Below, one piece after another: positions 1 to 8,814 of a stretch of 64,000 nucleotides of DNA (its first letter is position 1; every line of letters starts with the position of its first letter). The notes beneath the pieces were generated by a model. It was not told the DNA's origin and did no database searches. It worked only from the letters and a program-made list of their open reading frames with translations. The DNA lies in the NCBI GenBank assembly GCA_902610585.1, contig CACLWE010000007.1, positions 1 to 64,000 on the forward strand, read 5' to 3'. This stretch comes from an uncultured Pelagibacteraceae bacterium. Its GTDB lineage: Bacteria; Pseudomonadota; Alphaproteobacteria; Pelagibacterales; AG-422-B15. The position numbers and the translations under genes are program-made.

Positions 1-313
1 CATTTACTTTGTGGGATAATTTTAGAATTGGCTTATACTTCTCCTCTATTTGTGATTGTTCAATATCGTTCATAAAATCTAGATCATTCTTGTCTCTCAA
101 AATTTTCTTTGATATTTCAGCATGAATATTCTTGCAGTACCCACAGCCATTTAATCCTGAGACATAGGCGAATATCATCTCTTTAATATGTGTTGGTAAT
201 AGTGTTTCTTGTCTCATTAGAGACTCTAAATAAGCTACAAAATGGTTCTGATAGCCCCAATTATCTAAAAAGACATCATATACTGATTTATACTTACTTA
301 AAAAATTACTCAT
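1..313 (-). CDS. AhpD/carboxymuconolactone decarboxylase-like protein (3' end cut by window edge)
   Basis: A minus-strand frame opens with ATG at 311-313 and stays open to the window edge, so only the first 104 residues are visible. The segment GCGYCKNIH carries a CxxC pair (Cys57, Cys60) with a His at 64, the arrangement of AhpD-like peroxidase and carboxymuconolactone decarboxylase-fold proteins, where the two cysteines act as the redox pair. The residues before it are mostly helical in character, as in that fold. Whether it is a true alkylhydroperoxide reductase partner or another member of this broad family cannot be told from the fragment. The family call rests on the CxxC-xxx-H motif. 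It lies just downstream of tRNA-Gln on the same strand. Confidence 0.6.
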   Translation of the reverse strand, partial: MSNFLSKYKSVYDVFLDNWGYQNHFVAYLESLMRQETLLPTHIKEMIFAYVSGLNGCGYCKNIHAEISKKILRDKNDLDFMNDIEQSQIEEKYKPILKLSHKVN

Positions 314-328
314 ATTTTTGATCCTAAT

Positions 329-403
329 TGGCTGGGGCGGGAGGATTCGAACCTCCGAATGCCGCTACCAAAAAGCGGTGCCTTACCGCTTGGCCACGCC
401 CCA
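329..403 (-). tRNA. tRNA-Gln (anticodon TTG)
   Basis: Read on the minus strand, the gene begins TGGGGCG and closes with CGCCCCA, giving a full 7 bp acceptor stem, a G discriminator and an encoded CCA (329-331 on the plus strand). The anticodon arm is CCGCT / loop TTTTGGT / AGCGG, which places TTG at positions 34-36. The T arm GGAGG-TTCGAAT-CCTCC is perfect. It follows ispE on the same strand after a short gap that holds a possible terminator. Confidence 0.95.
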
Positions 404-423
404 ACGCTATATAATTATTTAAT

Positions 424-448
424 TTAAGAAAAAGATTTTGCAATCTTT
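424..448 (-). terminator. Possible Rho-independent terminator of ispE
   Basis: On the minus strand, AAAGATT and AATCTTT form a 7 bp perfect stem closed by a GCAA tetraloop (plus-strand stem arms 431-437 and 442-448), followed by a T-rich stretch TTTCTTAAATT. The hairpin touches the ispE stop codon at 447-449. The stem is AT-rich, so its strength is uncertain. It would separate ispE from the tRNA-Gln gene downstream. Confidence 0.4.
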
Positions 449-1280
449 ATATTAACCTCGTTAAATATGTCCACCAATTGGGGTGTTCTTCAGATATCCT
501 CTGTATTGCTTCCTCCGCCTTTTGTTTATCTTCATAAACCGTAAAATATGCAGAGCCACTTCCTGTCATTCGTTCATACTTACAATTTATATCATTATCT
601 AAATATTCTCTTATTTTTTTCATTTCTTGATTAGCAAGAAGTGCCGTTTTTTCCAATTCATTTGATGTACCTTTTAGAATTCCATCTAAGTTAGTATCTT
701 TATTGTATGAGAATTTTTCTCCACTTAAATTAGAATGTTTATTAAAAATATCCTTAGTACTATTTTGAACATTTGGAAATACAATTAGAAAATGCTTATC
801 CGAATTGATTTTTAACCTTTGATCAACATTCCCTTTTCCAGAAATAAGTGCAGATCCCTCATCAATAAAAAATTCAATGTCTGACCCAAGATCTCTTGCA
901 ATTTCAGTTGAGCTTGAATTATCTAACAAATTGGATCTTATTAAATATTTAATTATTTCTGCGACATTCGATGAACCGCCACCTAAACCCGATCCCACTG
1001 GTATATTTTTTAAAACATGAATAGCAAATGATTTCTGCTTTAAATAATTCATATCAATTAAATAATTAAATAATTTAGAAATATGATCATTGGATCCCAC
1101 TTGGTCTCCAAAAGGACCATTATATGAGATACTAAATGAGCTTTCATCTTTTATTCTTATCTCATCATAAAGATCGATCCTTGATAACACTGAGTTTAAT
1201 TCGTGAAAACCAGTATCAAGTTTGTCTACTACATTTAAGAAAAGATTTATTTTTGCGTAGGATTTTATGGTATTTAACAA
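447..1280 (-). CDS. ispE: 4-diphosphocytidyl-2-C-methyl-D-erythritol kinase
   Basis: This 277-residue cytosolic GHMP kinase phosphorylates the 2-OH of CDP-methylerythritol in the MEP route to isoprenoids. The N-terminal AKINLFLN segment carries the conserved Lys10, the ATP-binding glycine motif GSGLGGGSSN lies at residues 96-105, the catalytic Asp is in LGSDIEFF (Asp134), and the C-terminal GHMP motif MTGSGSAYF is present. Length matches the family. It lies 5 nt downstream of the TPR gene on the same strand, within an ETF-QO / TPR / ispE order that is common in alphaproteobacteria. Two prenyl diphosphate synthases encoded near 46-49 kb use the pathway's end products. Confidence 0.95.
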   Translation of the reverse strand: MLNTIKSYAKINLFLNVVDKLDTGFHELNSVLSRIDLYDEIRIKDESSFSISYNGPFGDQVGSNDHISKLFNYLIDMNYLKQKSFAIHVLKNIPVGSGLGGGSSNVAEIIKYLIRSNLLDNSSSTEIARDLGSDIEFFIDEGSALISGKGNVDQRLKINSDKHFLIVFPNVQNSTKDIFNKHSNLSGEKFSYNKDTNLDGILKGTSNELEKTALLANQEMKKIREYLDNDINCKYERMTGSGSAYFTVYEDKQKAEEAIQRISEEHPNWWTYLTRLI

Positions 1281-1285
1281 CGTAC

Positions 1286-2944
1286 TTAGATTCCTTTAAG
1301 TAGTTTGATTTTAACTTTGTCCTCAAATATATTTTCCTGATCTAAATCTATGGCTTTCTTCCAATAAAAACGTGCTTCAAGTTCATTTCCCAGCTTCCAG
1401 AGCACATCACCATAATGATCATTTACAGTTGGATCGTATGGCATCATATCTAAAGAAAACTCCAACAAAGATAGAGCTTCATTATACTTACCAACTTTGA
1501 AATAATACCATGCAAGGCTATCAACTATGTATGGATCGTTTGGTTTCAATTCCATTGCTTGTTCTATCATAACTTTAGCCTCGGATATATTTTGATCCAT
1601 ATCGATATAAGAATATCCTAAATAATTGAGAACATCTGCTTGATCTTCAGATAGTTTCAATGATCTTTTTAAATTCTTTTCAGCTAACTTCCAATTTTTA
1701 GAACGTTCATGAACAATTCCAATATTAAAGTAAACTTCCCAAATGTTTTCTTTATCAAGTTTTTTACCAAGCTTTAATGCATAATCATAGTTATCAATTG
1801 CATCAGACCAATTCTTCTCATAGCGGTGATAATTTCCTAGTGAAAGGTAAGCTTCAAAGCTATCATCAACCTCCACAAAGGTATTTAAATTTTGAATTGC
1901 TTTTTCATTGTTGCCCTCGTAGCTATATGCATCTGAAATTTGAATTGCAGCAAAATTACCGAGATAATGCTTCTTTGGAATATAACTCAGCACCTCTCTT
2001 GCTTTATCATGATTTTCCAACTGATTAAGAAAAGAGGCAAATATATACTTGATCTCATGTAAATTAGGAGAGGTGTCAATTGCTAGTTGATATAACATAT
2101 GTGCGAGTTCTTCATTTAAATCCTCAATCAAAAGCTGTGAATTAAATAAAACCACTCCTATTCCTTGAAGAGGGTTTTGAATAATCCTATTTTTATTTGA
2201 AGTTAAAAATTTATTTTGAAATTCTTCATCATATGAAGACAAAAACTCATCTGCAAAAGCATCTTTCTTCTCAGTCAAATTATTTCGATGTAGAAAATTA
2301 TAATATAGACGTAAAACGTATAAATCTCTTTGTACTGATAAAGATTGGTCATAAAAAACCTCCGCTAATTCAATCTCATCAGCATAGTCATAAATTAGTG
2401 CTTTATGCACAAGTGTTAGGTGTTGATGTTCGCCTGTGGAAATTAAATCGATTAGCGCCATACTTTTATCTATTGTGTTACTATCGGCCCATACCCAAGC
2501 TCTAAGCAGTCTTACAAACGTGCTATCAGATAAATTCCCTCTCCAAATACTTGCAAAACTTTGATCAGCAAAACCTGGCTTATAAGAGTTTAAGTAAGAA
2601 ATCCCATTAACAAGATGACCTTGTGGTGATTGATTATTCATACAACATGAATTCACATTTTTATCACAGCCTGCTTTTGCAAGTTTGAAAGAGTAGTTAT
2701 TTGCACTAAGCAAATCTCCATCCAAGATACTAAGCAACAACAGTCTATCTAAAGCAAGTAAATCGTTTGGATTCGATCTGTGCAGCCTTTGATAATATCT
2801 CTTAGTTGTGCTGTAGTCATTTGAGTCACTAGAAATTTTTGCAACCAAGTAATCGCCCACCTGAGGCGGAATAAATTGTGCTGCATGAAGATTAATGCTT
2901 GAGATGTTAAATATTAGTAAAAATATAATTGTTCTTATAAGCAT
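1286..2944 (-). CDS. Periplasmic or membrane-anchored TPR-repeat protein
   Basis: A 552-residue protein built almost entirely of helical tetratricopeptide repeats; the clearest units are in the last 250 residues (for example LGNYHRYEKNWSDAIDNYDY and LGYSYIDMDQNISEAKVMIE). I start it at the ATG at 2942-2944 because the residues from there (MLIRTIIFLLIFNISSINLHA) form a signal peptide; the upstream in-frame ATG at 3004 would run into the ETF-QO gene and bury the signal. The mature N-terminus starts AQFIPPQVGDYL. Large TPR proteins in this position between ETF-QO and ispE are common in alphaproteobacteria but their function is not established; a scaffold role is inferred from the repeats alone. 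Confidence 0.85.
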   Translation of the reverse strand: MLIRTIIFLLIFNISSINLHAAQFIPPQVGDYLVAKISSDSNDYSTTKRYYQRLHRSNPNDLLALDRLLLLSILDGDLLSANNYSFKLAKAGCDKNVNSCCMNNQSPQGHLVNGISYLNSYKPGFADQSFASIWRGNLSDSTFVRLLRAWVWADSNTIDKSMALIDLISTGEHQHLTLVHKALIYDYADEIELAEVFYDQSLSVQRDLYVLRLYYNFLHRNNLTEKKDAFADEFLSSYDEEFQNKFLTSNKNRIIQNPLQGIGVVLFNSQLLIEDLNEELAHMLYQLAIDTSPNLHEIKYIFASFLNQLENHDKAREVLSYIPKKHYLGNFAAIQISDAYSYEGNNEKAIQNLNTFVEVDDSFEAYLSLGNYHRYEKNWSDAIDNYDYALKLGKKLDKENIWEVYFNIGIVHERSKNWKLAEKNLKRSLKLSEDQADVLNYLGYSYIDMDQNISEAKVMIEQAMELKPNDPYIVDSLAWYYFKVGKYNEALSLLEFSLDMMPYDPTVNDHYGDVLWKLGNELEARFYWKKAIDLDQENIFEDKVKIKLLKGI

Positions 2945-2955
2945 AGACTTATGCT

Positions 2956-4602
2956 TTACATATTCGCATATTTTGGGCCACCGCCACCCTCTGGTGTTAC
3001 CCAATTTATGTTTTGAGACGGTTCTTTAATATCGCATGTTTTGCAGTGTATGCAGTTCTGACTATTAATTACAAATTTTGGATCTGAACCATCATCATTT
3101 CTATGAACTTCATAAACACCTACTGGACAGTACCTTTGAGAAGGCTCATCAAACTTTTCCAACGTGTAACTAATTGGTAATTCTTTATCCTTCAATTGAA
3201 GGTGAACAGGTTGATTTTCAGTATGATAAGTTCCAGTAAGAAATACCGAACTAGCCCGATCAAAAGTTAAAACGCCATCTGGTTTTGGATAATTTATTTT
3301 TTTTGCTTCTTTTGCATCTTCTAACGTTTCATGATCAGCATGTTTATGCGATAGAGTAAAAGGAAGCTTTCCCATAAATAACCACTGATCGATCCCTGTA
3401 AGTAAAATACCAAGGATATTTCCAAACCTTGTAAAGAAAGGTTTAACATTCCTAGCAGATTTTAATTCGCTATAAACCCAACTCTTTTTGAATAAAACCT
3501 CGTAACAAGATAGATCATTGGACTTACCCGAAAGGAATTCATTAATAGCTTCAGCGGCAATCATTCCACTTTTCATGGCAGTGTGAGTTCCCTTTATTTT
3601 TGGCATATTTAACGTACCGGCATCACAGCCTATTAATAATGCGCCCGGCATGTACATCTGAGGCAGACTTTGTATGCCACCCTCAATCAATGCTCTGGCA
3701 CCGTAAGATACTCTTTTCCCGCCACTTAACATTTTTTCTATTGCAGGATGTGTTTTAAACCTTTGAAATTCTTCAAAAGGTGACAAATACGGATTCTTAT
3801 AATCAAGTCCAACTACATACCCCAAAAATATTTGATTATTTTCTGCATGGTAAACAAAACTTCCTCCATAGGTTTTATTATCTAAGGGCCAACCGGTTGA
3901 ATGAAAGACTAAGCCTTCATCATGATTTTCTTCAGGTACCTCCCATATTTCTTTTAAACCAATTCCATACTGTTGTGGGTCTGAATTTTTTGCGAGTTCA
4001 AACTTCTCTATTAATTGCTTACCTAAATGACCTCTACACCCCTCAGCAAATACAGTTGTTTTTGCGTGTAGCTCAATACCAGGCTCATAAGAATCTTTTT
4101 TTTCATTATTTGCGTCCAGTCCCATGTCATTTGTGGCTACGCCTCTTACTTTTCCATCTTCATCATACAAAATTTCAGAAGCTGCAAAACCAGGATATAT
4201 TTCAACTCCTAAGTTTTCAGCGATTTGTCCGAGCCATCTGCACATATTCGCAAGGCTAGCGATGTAGTTTCCTTTATTGTGTTGAACAGGTGGTAATAAA
4301 AACGAGGGAACAGTAAAGTGAGATTTCTCAAAGAGAAATAAAAACTTTTCTTTTGTGACTTTTGTTTTCAGAGGACAGCCGTCTATAGTTTTCCAATCTG
4401 GAAGTAGCTCATCAAGAGCTCTTGTTTCAAATACATTTCCACTTAATATATGAGCGCCAACCTCAGATGCTTTCTCTACAATGCAGACATTAATTTCTGG
4501 GTTTATTTGTTTGAGTTTTATGGCGGTTGAAAGGCCTGAAGGACCTGCACCCACGATTACAACATCGTACTCCATTGATTCTCTTTGCTGAATAGTATCC
4601 AT
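2956..4602 (-). CDS. etfD: Electron transfer flavoprotein-ubiquinone oxidoreductase
   Basis: This 548-residue membrane-associated enzyme passes electrons from reduced ETF (from acyl-CoA and amine dehydrogenases) to ubiquinone. The N-terminus has the FAD Rossmann motif VIVGAGPSGL, followed by the long FAD and quinone domain typical of the family. The C-terminal ferredoxin-like part has the four [4Fe-4S] cysteines in the usual pattern: Cys492 (YCPVGVY) and Cys517, Cys520 and Cys523 (CIHCKTC). Length and domain order are standard. It is divergent from the uracil-DNA glycosylase gene, with only 46 nt between the start codons, and is followed 11 nt later by the TPR gene. Confidence 0.96.
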   Translation of the reverse strand: MDTIQQRESMEYDVVIVGAGPSGLSTAIKLKQINPEINVCIVEKASEVGAHILSGNVFETRALDELLPDWKTIDGCPLKTKVTKEKFLFLFEKSHFTVPSFLLPPVQHNKGNYIASLANMCRWLGQIAENLGVEIYPGFAASEILYDEDGKVRGVATNDMGLDANNEKKDSYEPGIELHAKTTVFAEGCRGHLGKQLIEKFELAKNSDPQQYGIGLKEIWEVPEENHDEGLVFHSTGWPLDNKTYGGSFVYHAENNQIFLGYVVGLDYKNPYLSPFEEFQRFKTHPAIEKMLSGGKRVSYGARALIEGGIQSLPQMYMPGALLIGCDAGTLNMPKIKGTHTAMKSGMIAAEAINEFLSGKSNDLSCYEVLFKKSWVYSELKSARNVKPFFTRFGNILGILLTGIDQWLFMGKLPFTLSHKHADHETLEDAKEAKKINYPKPDGVLTFDRASSVFLTGTYHTENQPVHLQLKDKELPISYTLEKFDEPSQRYCPVGVYEVHRNDDGSDPKFVINSQNCIHCKTCDIKEPSQNINWVTPEGGGGPKYANM

Positions 4603-4648
4603 TATTAACTATATATTTAGTTTATAGGTATTATAATTCAATTTGTTT

Positions 4649-5398
4649 ATGACCGATGCAAAAGTTCAAAACACTCTGAAGCAACTCAACCACTTAAAGA
4701 TGAGTGGGGTCAATGAAAACATTGGAAATACGCCAAAAAATCGCTACGGAACTAAAAAATCATCGAAATCAAAAACTAGTGACAGCTCTATATCTGTTAA
4801 TAACTCATCAATTGAGGATCAAAAAACTATCAACTCACTAGAATCATTAGATTCATTAAAAGACTTCATGGCAAATTATGACAAATGTAAGCTTCACGAA
4901 AGTGCAACGAATATGGTGTTTTCTGATGGAAACCCAAAATCAGAAATTATGCTTATTGGCGAAGCTCCTGGCCATGATGAGGACATTCAAGGAAAACCCT
5001 TTGTTGGTAGAAGCGGTAAACTGCTAGATAAAATGCTTGAGGCGATAAACCTTAATCGAGAAAAGGTATACATTGCAAATATTGTACCTTGGAGACCTCC
5101 TAATAACAGACGACCCACAGATGAAGAAATAGATATGTGTCTGCCAATGATAAAGAAACACATAGAGTTGATTAATCCCAAAGCAATATTGCTATTAGGA
5201 TCAACAGCGACTTATGCACTTATTAGAAATACTGAAGGAATAACAAAGATTAGGGGTAAATGGGTAGATATTGAAATTAATCAAAAACAATATCCCACCC
5301 TACCCACTTTCCATCCTGCTTTTTTATTAAGGCAACCTGGACAAAAAAAATATTCGTGGGAGGACTTAAAAAGTCTTAAGAAAAAAGTTGAGTCATAA
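4649..5398 (+). CDS. Family 4-type uracil-DNA glycosylase
   Basis: A 249-residue protein. Residues from about 85 onward form the family 4 UDG fold: motif 1 GEAPGHDEDIQGKPFVGRSG, the conserved PPNNRRPTDEEI segment, and motif 2 HPAFLLRQPG near the C-terminus. These enzymes remove uracil from DNA. I take the ATG at 4649; a TTG two codons upstream is also open. The first 80 residues are a low-complexity, Ser/Asn/Lys-rich linker. Of the four cysteines that hold a [4Fe-4S] cluster in thermophilic family 4 enzymes, two are replaced: CKLH instead of CxxC, and PWRPP instead of a Cys before RPP. A cluster of the usual kind therefore seems unlikely. I believe the same substitutions occur in other alphaproteobacteria. 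Confidence 0.88.
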   Translation: MTDAKVQNTLKQLNHLKMSGVNENIGNTPKNRYGTKKSSKSKTSDSSISVNNSSIEDQKTINSLESLDSLKDFMANYDKCKLHESATNMVFSDGNPKSEIMLIGEAPGHDEDIQGKPFVGRSGKLLDKMLEAINLNREKVYIANIVPWRPPNNRRPTDEEIDMCLPMIKKHIELINPKAILLLGSTATYALIRNTEGITKIRGKWVDIEINQKQYPTLPTFHPAFLLRQPGQKKYSWEDLKSLKKKVES

Positions 5399-6002
5399 TT
5401 TTAACGATCAAATCAATTTGTTGGATTTTGAAAAAAATTTTAATTGTCCAGTTGCTGGTGTTGATGAGGTAGGACGTGGTCCTTTAGCGGGACCAGTAGT
5501 GGCAGCAGCAGTAATTTTGAATAAAAACAACCTTCCTGAAGGTATTAGAGATTCAAAAAAAATAACAAAAAATAAAAGAGAGATAATTGCAGAAAAAATT
5601 AGATTAAATAGTCATTACGCATATGGAGAGGCGTCAGTAGAAGAAATTGATAATTTAAATATTTTACAAGCTTCGTTACTTGCAATGAAAAGAGCTATTG
5701 AGTCTCTAAAAATAGTACCATCAATGTCTCTTATTGATGGAATATATACGCCTAAAGTTGATTTAAAATGCAAACCAATTGTTAAAGGTGACAGTAAATC
5801 AATTTCAATTGCTGCAGCTTCAATTCTAGCCAAAGTTTACAGAGATAAGATTATGACTAAGCTTGCTGACAAATATCCTGAATATTCATTTGAAAAAAAT
5901 TCAGGATATGGAACAAAAGAGCACCTTTTGGCTCTGAAGTCTCATGGAATTACCCCTATCCATCGAAAAAGTTTCAAACCCGTCTACAATATATTGAATT
6001 AA
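5388..6002 (+). CDS. rnhB: Ribonuclease HII
   Basis: A 204-residue enzyme that cuts RNA in RNA-DNA hybrids, including single misincorporated ribonucleotides. The family motif DEVGRGPLAGPVVAAAV follows residue 25, giving the first two acidic ligands (Asp26, Glu27); SLIDG and the KGDSKS...ILAKVYRD block supply the others. I use the TTG at 5388, which overlaps the end of the glycosylase gene by 11 nt; another in-frame TTG lies about ten codons later, so the exact start is uncertain, but the catalytic domain is complete either way. The two genes probably share one transcript. The next gene, ccrM, has its own promoter region. Confidence 0.93.
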   Translation: MSHNFNDQINLLDFEKNFNCPVAGVDEVGRGPLAGPVVAAAVILNKNNLPEGIRDSKKITKNKREIIAEKIRLNSHYAYGEASVEEIDNLNILQASLLAMKRAIESLKIVPSMSLIDGIYTPKVDLKCKPIVKGDSKSISIAAASILAKVYRDKIMTKLADKYPEYSFEKNSGYGTKEHLLALKSHGITPIHRKSFKPVYNILN

Positions 6003-6021
6003 GAAAATAAATTAAGTTATT

Positions 6022-6064
6022 GATTCTAAATATTATTGACCTCGATTCTATTTTGAATCATATT
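6022..6064 (+). promoter_or_regulatory. ccrM promoter region with three GANTC sites
   Basis: The 69 bp between rnhB and ccrM contain three GANTC sites, at 6022-6026, 6044-6048 and 6055-6059. A -35-like TTGACC at 6036-6041 and a -10-like CATATT at 6059-6064 are 17 bp apart, with two of the sites inside or touching the promoter. A start about 7 nt after the -10 would fall almost on the ccrM ATG at 6072, so the message may be leaderless. In Caulobacter the ccrM promoter also carries GANTC sites and responds to its own methylation; that the same control works here is inference. Confidence 0.55.
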
Positions 6065-6071
6065 ACTGACC

Positions 6072-7169
6072 ATGAAATCGGTCGATGAAAGTCTTGTGGC
6101 AAAGACTAATAAAATTTTATGTGGTGACACAGTCGAGGAGTTGAGAAATTTACCCGACAATTGTATAGATCTAATCTTTGCCGACCCTCCTTACAACTTG
6201 CAATTGGATCAAGAGTTGCTTCGACCTAATAACTCCAAAGTCTCAGCTGTTGACGATGAATGGGACCAGTTCGAAAGTTTTGAAGAGTACGATAATTTTT
6301 CTGAACTTTGGCTCAAAGAAGCTAAAAGAGTGCTCAAACCAACAGGAAGTATATGGGTGATAGGCTCATATCATAATATATTTAGAATTGGTTACATAAT
6401 GCAAAATTTAGGTTTTTGGATTTTAAATGATGTTATCTGGCAAAAGGCAAATCCAATGCCAAATTTTAGAGGAAAAAGATTCACTAATGCTCATGAAACT
6501 ATGATTTGGGCAAGTAAAGATAAAAACTCAAAAAAATATACATTTAATTACGAAGCGATGAAGTCACTAAATGAAAATATGCAGATGCGCTCAGACTGGT
6601 TCTTACCTATTTGCAGTGGCCATGAAAGATTAAAAAACAAATCAGGCAAGAAAGTACATCCTACGCAAAAACCTGAGGGATTATTGCACAGAATAATTGT
6701 TTCATCTTCAAATCAGGGTGAACTTGTACTTGATCCTTTCTTTGGAACAGGAACAACTGGTGCTGTAGCAAAAAGGCTTGGAAGAAAATACATTGGTATT
6801 GAAAAAGATAAAAATTATATAAGAGAAGCTAGGAATAGAATTGAAAAAGTAAGTATTTATGAAAATAATGCATTAACATTAACTCAATCTAAAAAATCTG
6901 AACCAAGAATACCTTTTGGCTGGTTAATTGAACGAAAACTGATCGAACCTGGAACAATTTTATATGATCAAAAAAGAAAATACTCCGCAAAAGTTAGAGC
7001 AGATGGTTCTGTTGTTAGTGAGAAAAACTCTGGATCAATTCATCAAATCGGCGCAGAAGTTCAGTCTGCAAACGCGTGTAATGGTTGGACTTTTTGGCAC
7101 TTTGACGTCGAAGGTGAACTCAAACCGATTGATATATTAAGACAAAAAATCAGATCTGAATTAAATTAA
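6072..7169 (+). CDS. ccrM: CcrM-type adenine DNA methyltransferase (GANTC)
   Basis: A 365-residue beta-class N6-adenine methyltransferase. The catalytic motif DPPYN is at residues 38-42, and the S-adenosylmethionine motif DPFFGTGTTGAV, followed by RKYIGIEKD, comes about 180 residues later, the order expected for the beta class. After residue 265 there is the CcrM-specific C-terminal domain (IEPGTILYDQ ... KVRADGSVV ... GWTFWHFDVEG) needed for DNA binding and strand separation. Known members methylate GANTC on newly copied DNA late in the alphaproteobacterial cell cycle. The three GANTC sites in its promoter fit self-regulation. Its 3' end overlaps the convergent mutY gene by 20 nt. Confidence 0.96.
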   Translation: MKSVDESLVAKTNKILCGDTVEELRNLPDNCIDLIFADPPYNLQLDQELLRPNNSKVSAVDDEWDQFESFEEYDNFSELWLKEAKRVLKPTGSIWVIGSYHNIFRIGYIMQNLGFWILNDVIWQKANPMPNFRGKRFTNAHETMIWASKDKNSKKYTFNYEAMKSLNENMQMRSDWFLPICSGHERLKNKSGKKVHPTQKPEGLLHRIIVSSSNQGELVLDPFFGTGTTGAVAKRLGRKYIGIEKDKNYIREARNRIEKVSIYENNALTLTQSKKSEPRIPFGWLIERKLIEPGTILYDQKRKYSAKVRADGSVVSEKNSGSIHQIGAEVQSANACNGWTFWHFDVEGELKPIDILRQKIRSELN

Positions 7170-8217
7170 GCAGATTAAGTGTCTTCTTGCTCATAGTTGT
7201 GACCGCATATTTATTTAATTTTTTTAAATCCACCCACTTTAAATCATCCTCATTCAATTGGATCTGACTGTTATTAATATTGGATTTATAAACAGTATTT
7301 TTGAGATCAATGTGACTAAAGGAGTGCTTGAATTCAACATTTGTTTTTTTCCATTTAGCATTTGGTACAGGGGTACTCTTTTTACTAAACTTTACAGGTT
7401 TCACTTTCCAATTAGTAGATGGAATTTCCCATTGATTTGTAAGAATCTTTTTACCAATTCTTTTCTTTAAAAGAATTTTAGAATTATTATGAATTGTAAG
7501 AAATGAAATACAATTTAGCTTCTGTTTTAACGGCTTACTTTTTATAGTTGGAATACGATCTACCGTATTTTTTTTATGGGCTGAGCATTTACTCTTGAGA
7601 CAGCAATTGTGACAATCTGAATTTTTAGGCTTACATATTATTGCCCCTAACTCCATAACTGCTTGCGTGTAAGACCTATTTTTCGAATTGGGACAAATTC
7701 TTTCCGCAATTTCAGAGATTTTTTTTTCAAAACTTTTATCATTACCACGAATTTCATAATACCTTGCTATTACTCGCTTTACATTTCCATCAATTGCTAC
7801 CGCTTTTTTATTAAATGCAATTGAACTTATTGCAGCAGATGCATATTCCCCAATGCCGGGTAGTTTAATTAGATTAATTTTATCTTTTGGAATTTTTCCG
7901 TTGTAATCTTCGTCTATAATTTTTACAGTTTTTAGCAAGTTTTTTGCTCTTGAGTAGTAACCTAGACCTTGCCAAAAAAGTAAAACATCTTCAATTTTTG
8001 CGTGAGATAACTTTTTTAATGTTGGCCATTCATTAATAAATTTTTTGAAATATGGTATTACTGTCGCCACTGTCGTTTGCTGTAACATAAATTCACTTAC
8101 AAGAACTCTATATGGATAATCCTTATGTCGAATATTCTTTCTCCAGGGTAGTTCTCTTTGATTTTTTTCATACCACTCAAGTAATTTATTTGAAAAAAAT
8201 TTGTCTTTACTTGTCAT
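7150..8217 (-). CDS. mutY: Adenine DNA glycosylase MutY
   Basis: A 355-residue base-excision repair enzyme that removes adenine paired with 8-oxoguanine. It opens with the family signature ELPWRKN, has the helix-hairpin-helix segment LPGIGEYASAAISSIAF followed by the catalytic Asp region (VAIDGNVKRVI), and then the [4Fe-4S] loop CKPKNSDCHNCCLKSKC, which matches C-x6-C-x2-C-x5-C. The last third is a diverged NUDIX-like domain that reads 8-oxoG. The 3' end overlaps ccrM by 20 nt, and the start is 21 nt from the divergent DciA-like gene, so both must be driven from very short promoters or from neighbouring coding sequence. Confidence 0.95.
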   Translation of the reverse strand: MTSKDKFFSNKLLEWYEKNQRELPWRKNIRHKDYPYRVLVSEFMLQQTTVATVIPYFKKFINEWPTLKKLSHAKIEDVLLFWQGLGYYSRAKNLLKTVKIIDEDYNGKIPKDKINLIKLPGIGEYASAAISSIAFNKKAVAIDGNVKRVIARYYEIRGNDKSFEKKISEIAERICPNSKNRSYTQAVMELGAIICKPKNSDCHNCCLKSKCSAHKKNTVDRIPTIKSKPLKQKLNCISFLTIHNNSKILLKKRIGKKILTNQWEIPSTNWKVKPVKFSKKSTPVPNAKWKKTNVEFKHSFSHIDLKNTVYKSNINNSQIQLNEDDLKWVDLKKLNKYAVTTMSKKTLNLLNLIQI

Positions 8218-8238
8218 TTTCGTGTTACTTTATTTTTT

Positions 8239-8706
8239 ATGTTTCAAAAGAAATTAAGAGGCCCTCAAATATTATCAAATCTTCTTCCAGAAGAAGCAAA
8301 GAAAATTCTTAAATCAAGAGGTTTTTCAGAGTTAGAACTCTTAGCAAATTGGGAGAGAATTGTAGGCAAAAAATTTGCAAAATTAACTGTCCCTTTAAGG
8401 CTTAAAATAGGTAAGAGTAGTGAAAAAAATAATGGTAAATTAATTGTTAAAGTTGATAGAAGTGTAGCTTTTGCTTTTGAACACGAGCGAGAGAAAATAA
8501 TTAAAAAAATTAATCTTTTTTTTGGCTATGAAGTGATCAACAAAGTTGAAATAATACAATCATCAATTAAGGTTAAAAAAACAATTAAAATCAATAAATT
8601 AGACAGTGATATTAAGAGCCAAAGTAAGAATTATGATGAACTAAAAAAATATCCTGATCTTAGAAGAAACTTTGAAAAAATCGCTTCAAAGATTTTAAAG
8701 TCCTAA
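8239..8706 (+). CDS. DUF721 / DciA-like protein
   Basis: A 155-residue basic protein. Residues 1-100 match the DUF721 pattern: an N-terminal helix ILKSRGFSELELLANWERIV followed by short strands and SVAFAFEHEREKIIKKIN. DciA, the best known member of this superfamily, helps load the replicative helicase DnaB in bacteria that lack DnaC; a similar role is plausible but unproven for this branch. The C-terminal 50 residues are Lys/Asn-rich and look disordered. In alphaproteobacteria this family often lies between mutY and a DsbA-like gene, as here. Confidence 0.75.
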   Translation: MFQKKLRGPQILSNLLPEEAKKILKSRGFSELELLANWERIVGKKFAKLTVPLRLKIGKSSEKNNGKLIVKVDRSVAFAFEHEREKIIKKINLFFGYEVINKVEIIQSSIKVKKTIKINKLDSDIKSQSKNYDELKKYPDLRRNFEKIASKILKS

Positions 8707-8814
8707 TTCCAACAAAATTTTCTGCTACTCCAGCAGAGTAATAAATCCTATTAAAATAAGGAAAAATTGAGTATATTCAATATGTTGTATATATATAAAA
8801 AAAATAAGCAAAAT

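Noticed and set aside
2945..3004. Upstream ATG of the TPR gene at 3004
   Set aside because: It would overlap the ETF-QO gene and hide the signal peptide that begins at the ATG at 2944.
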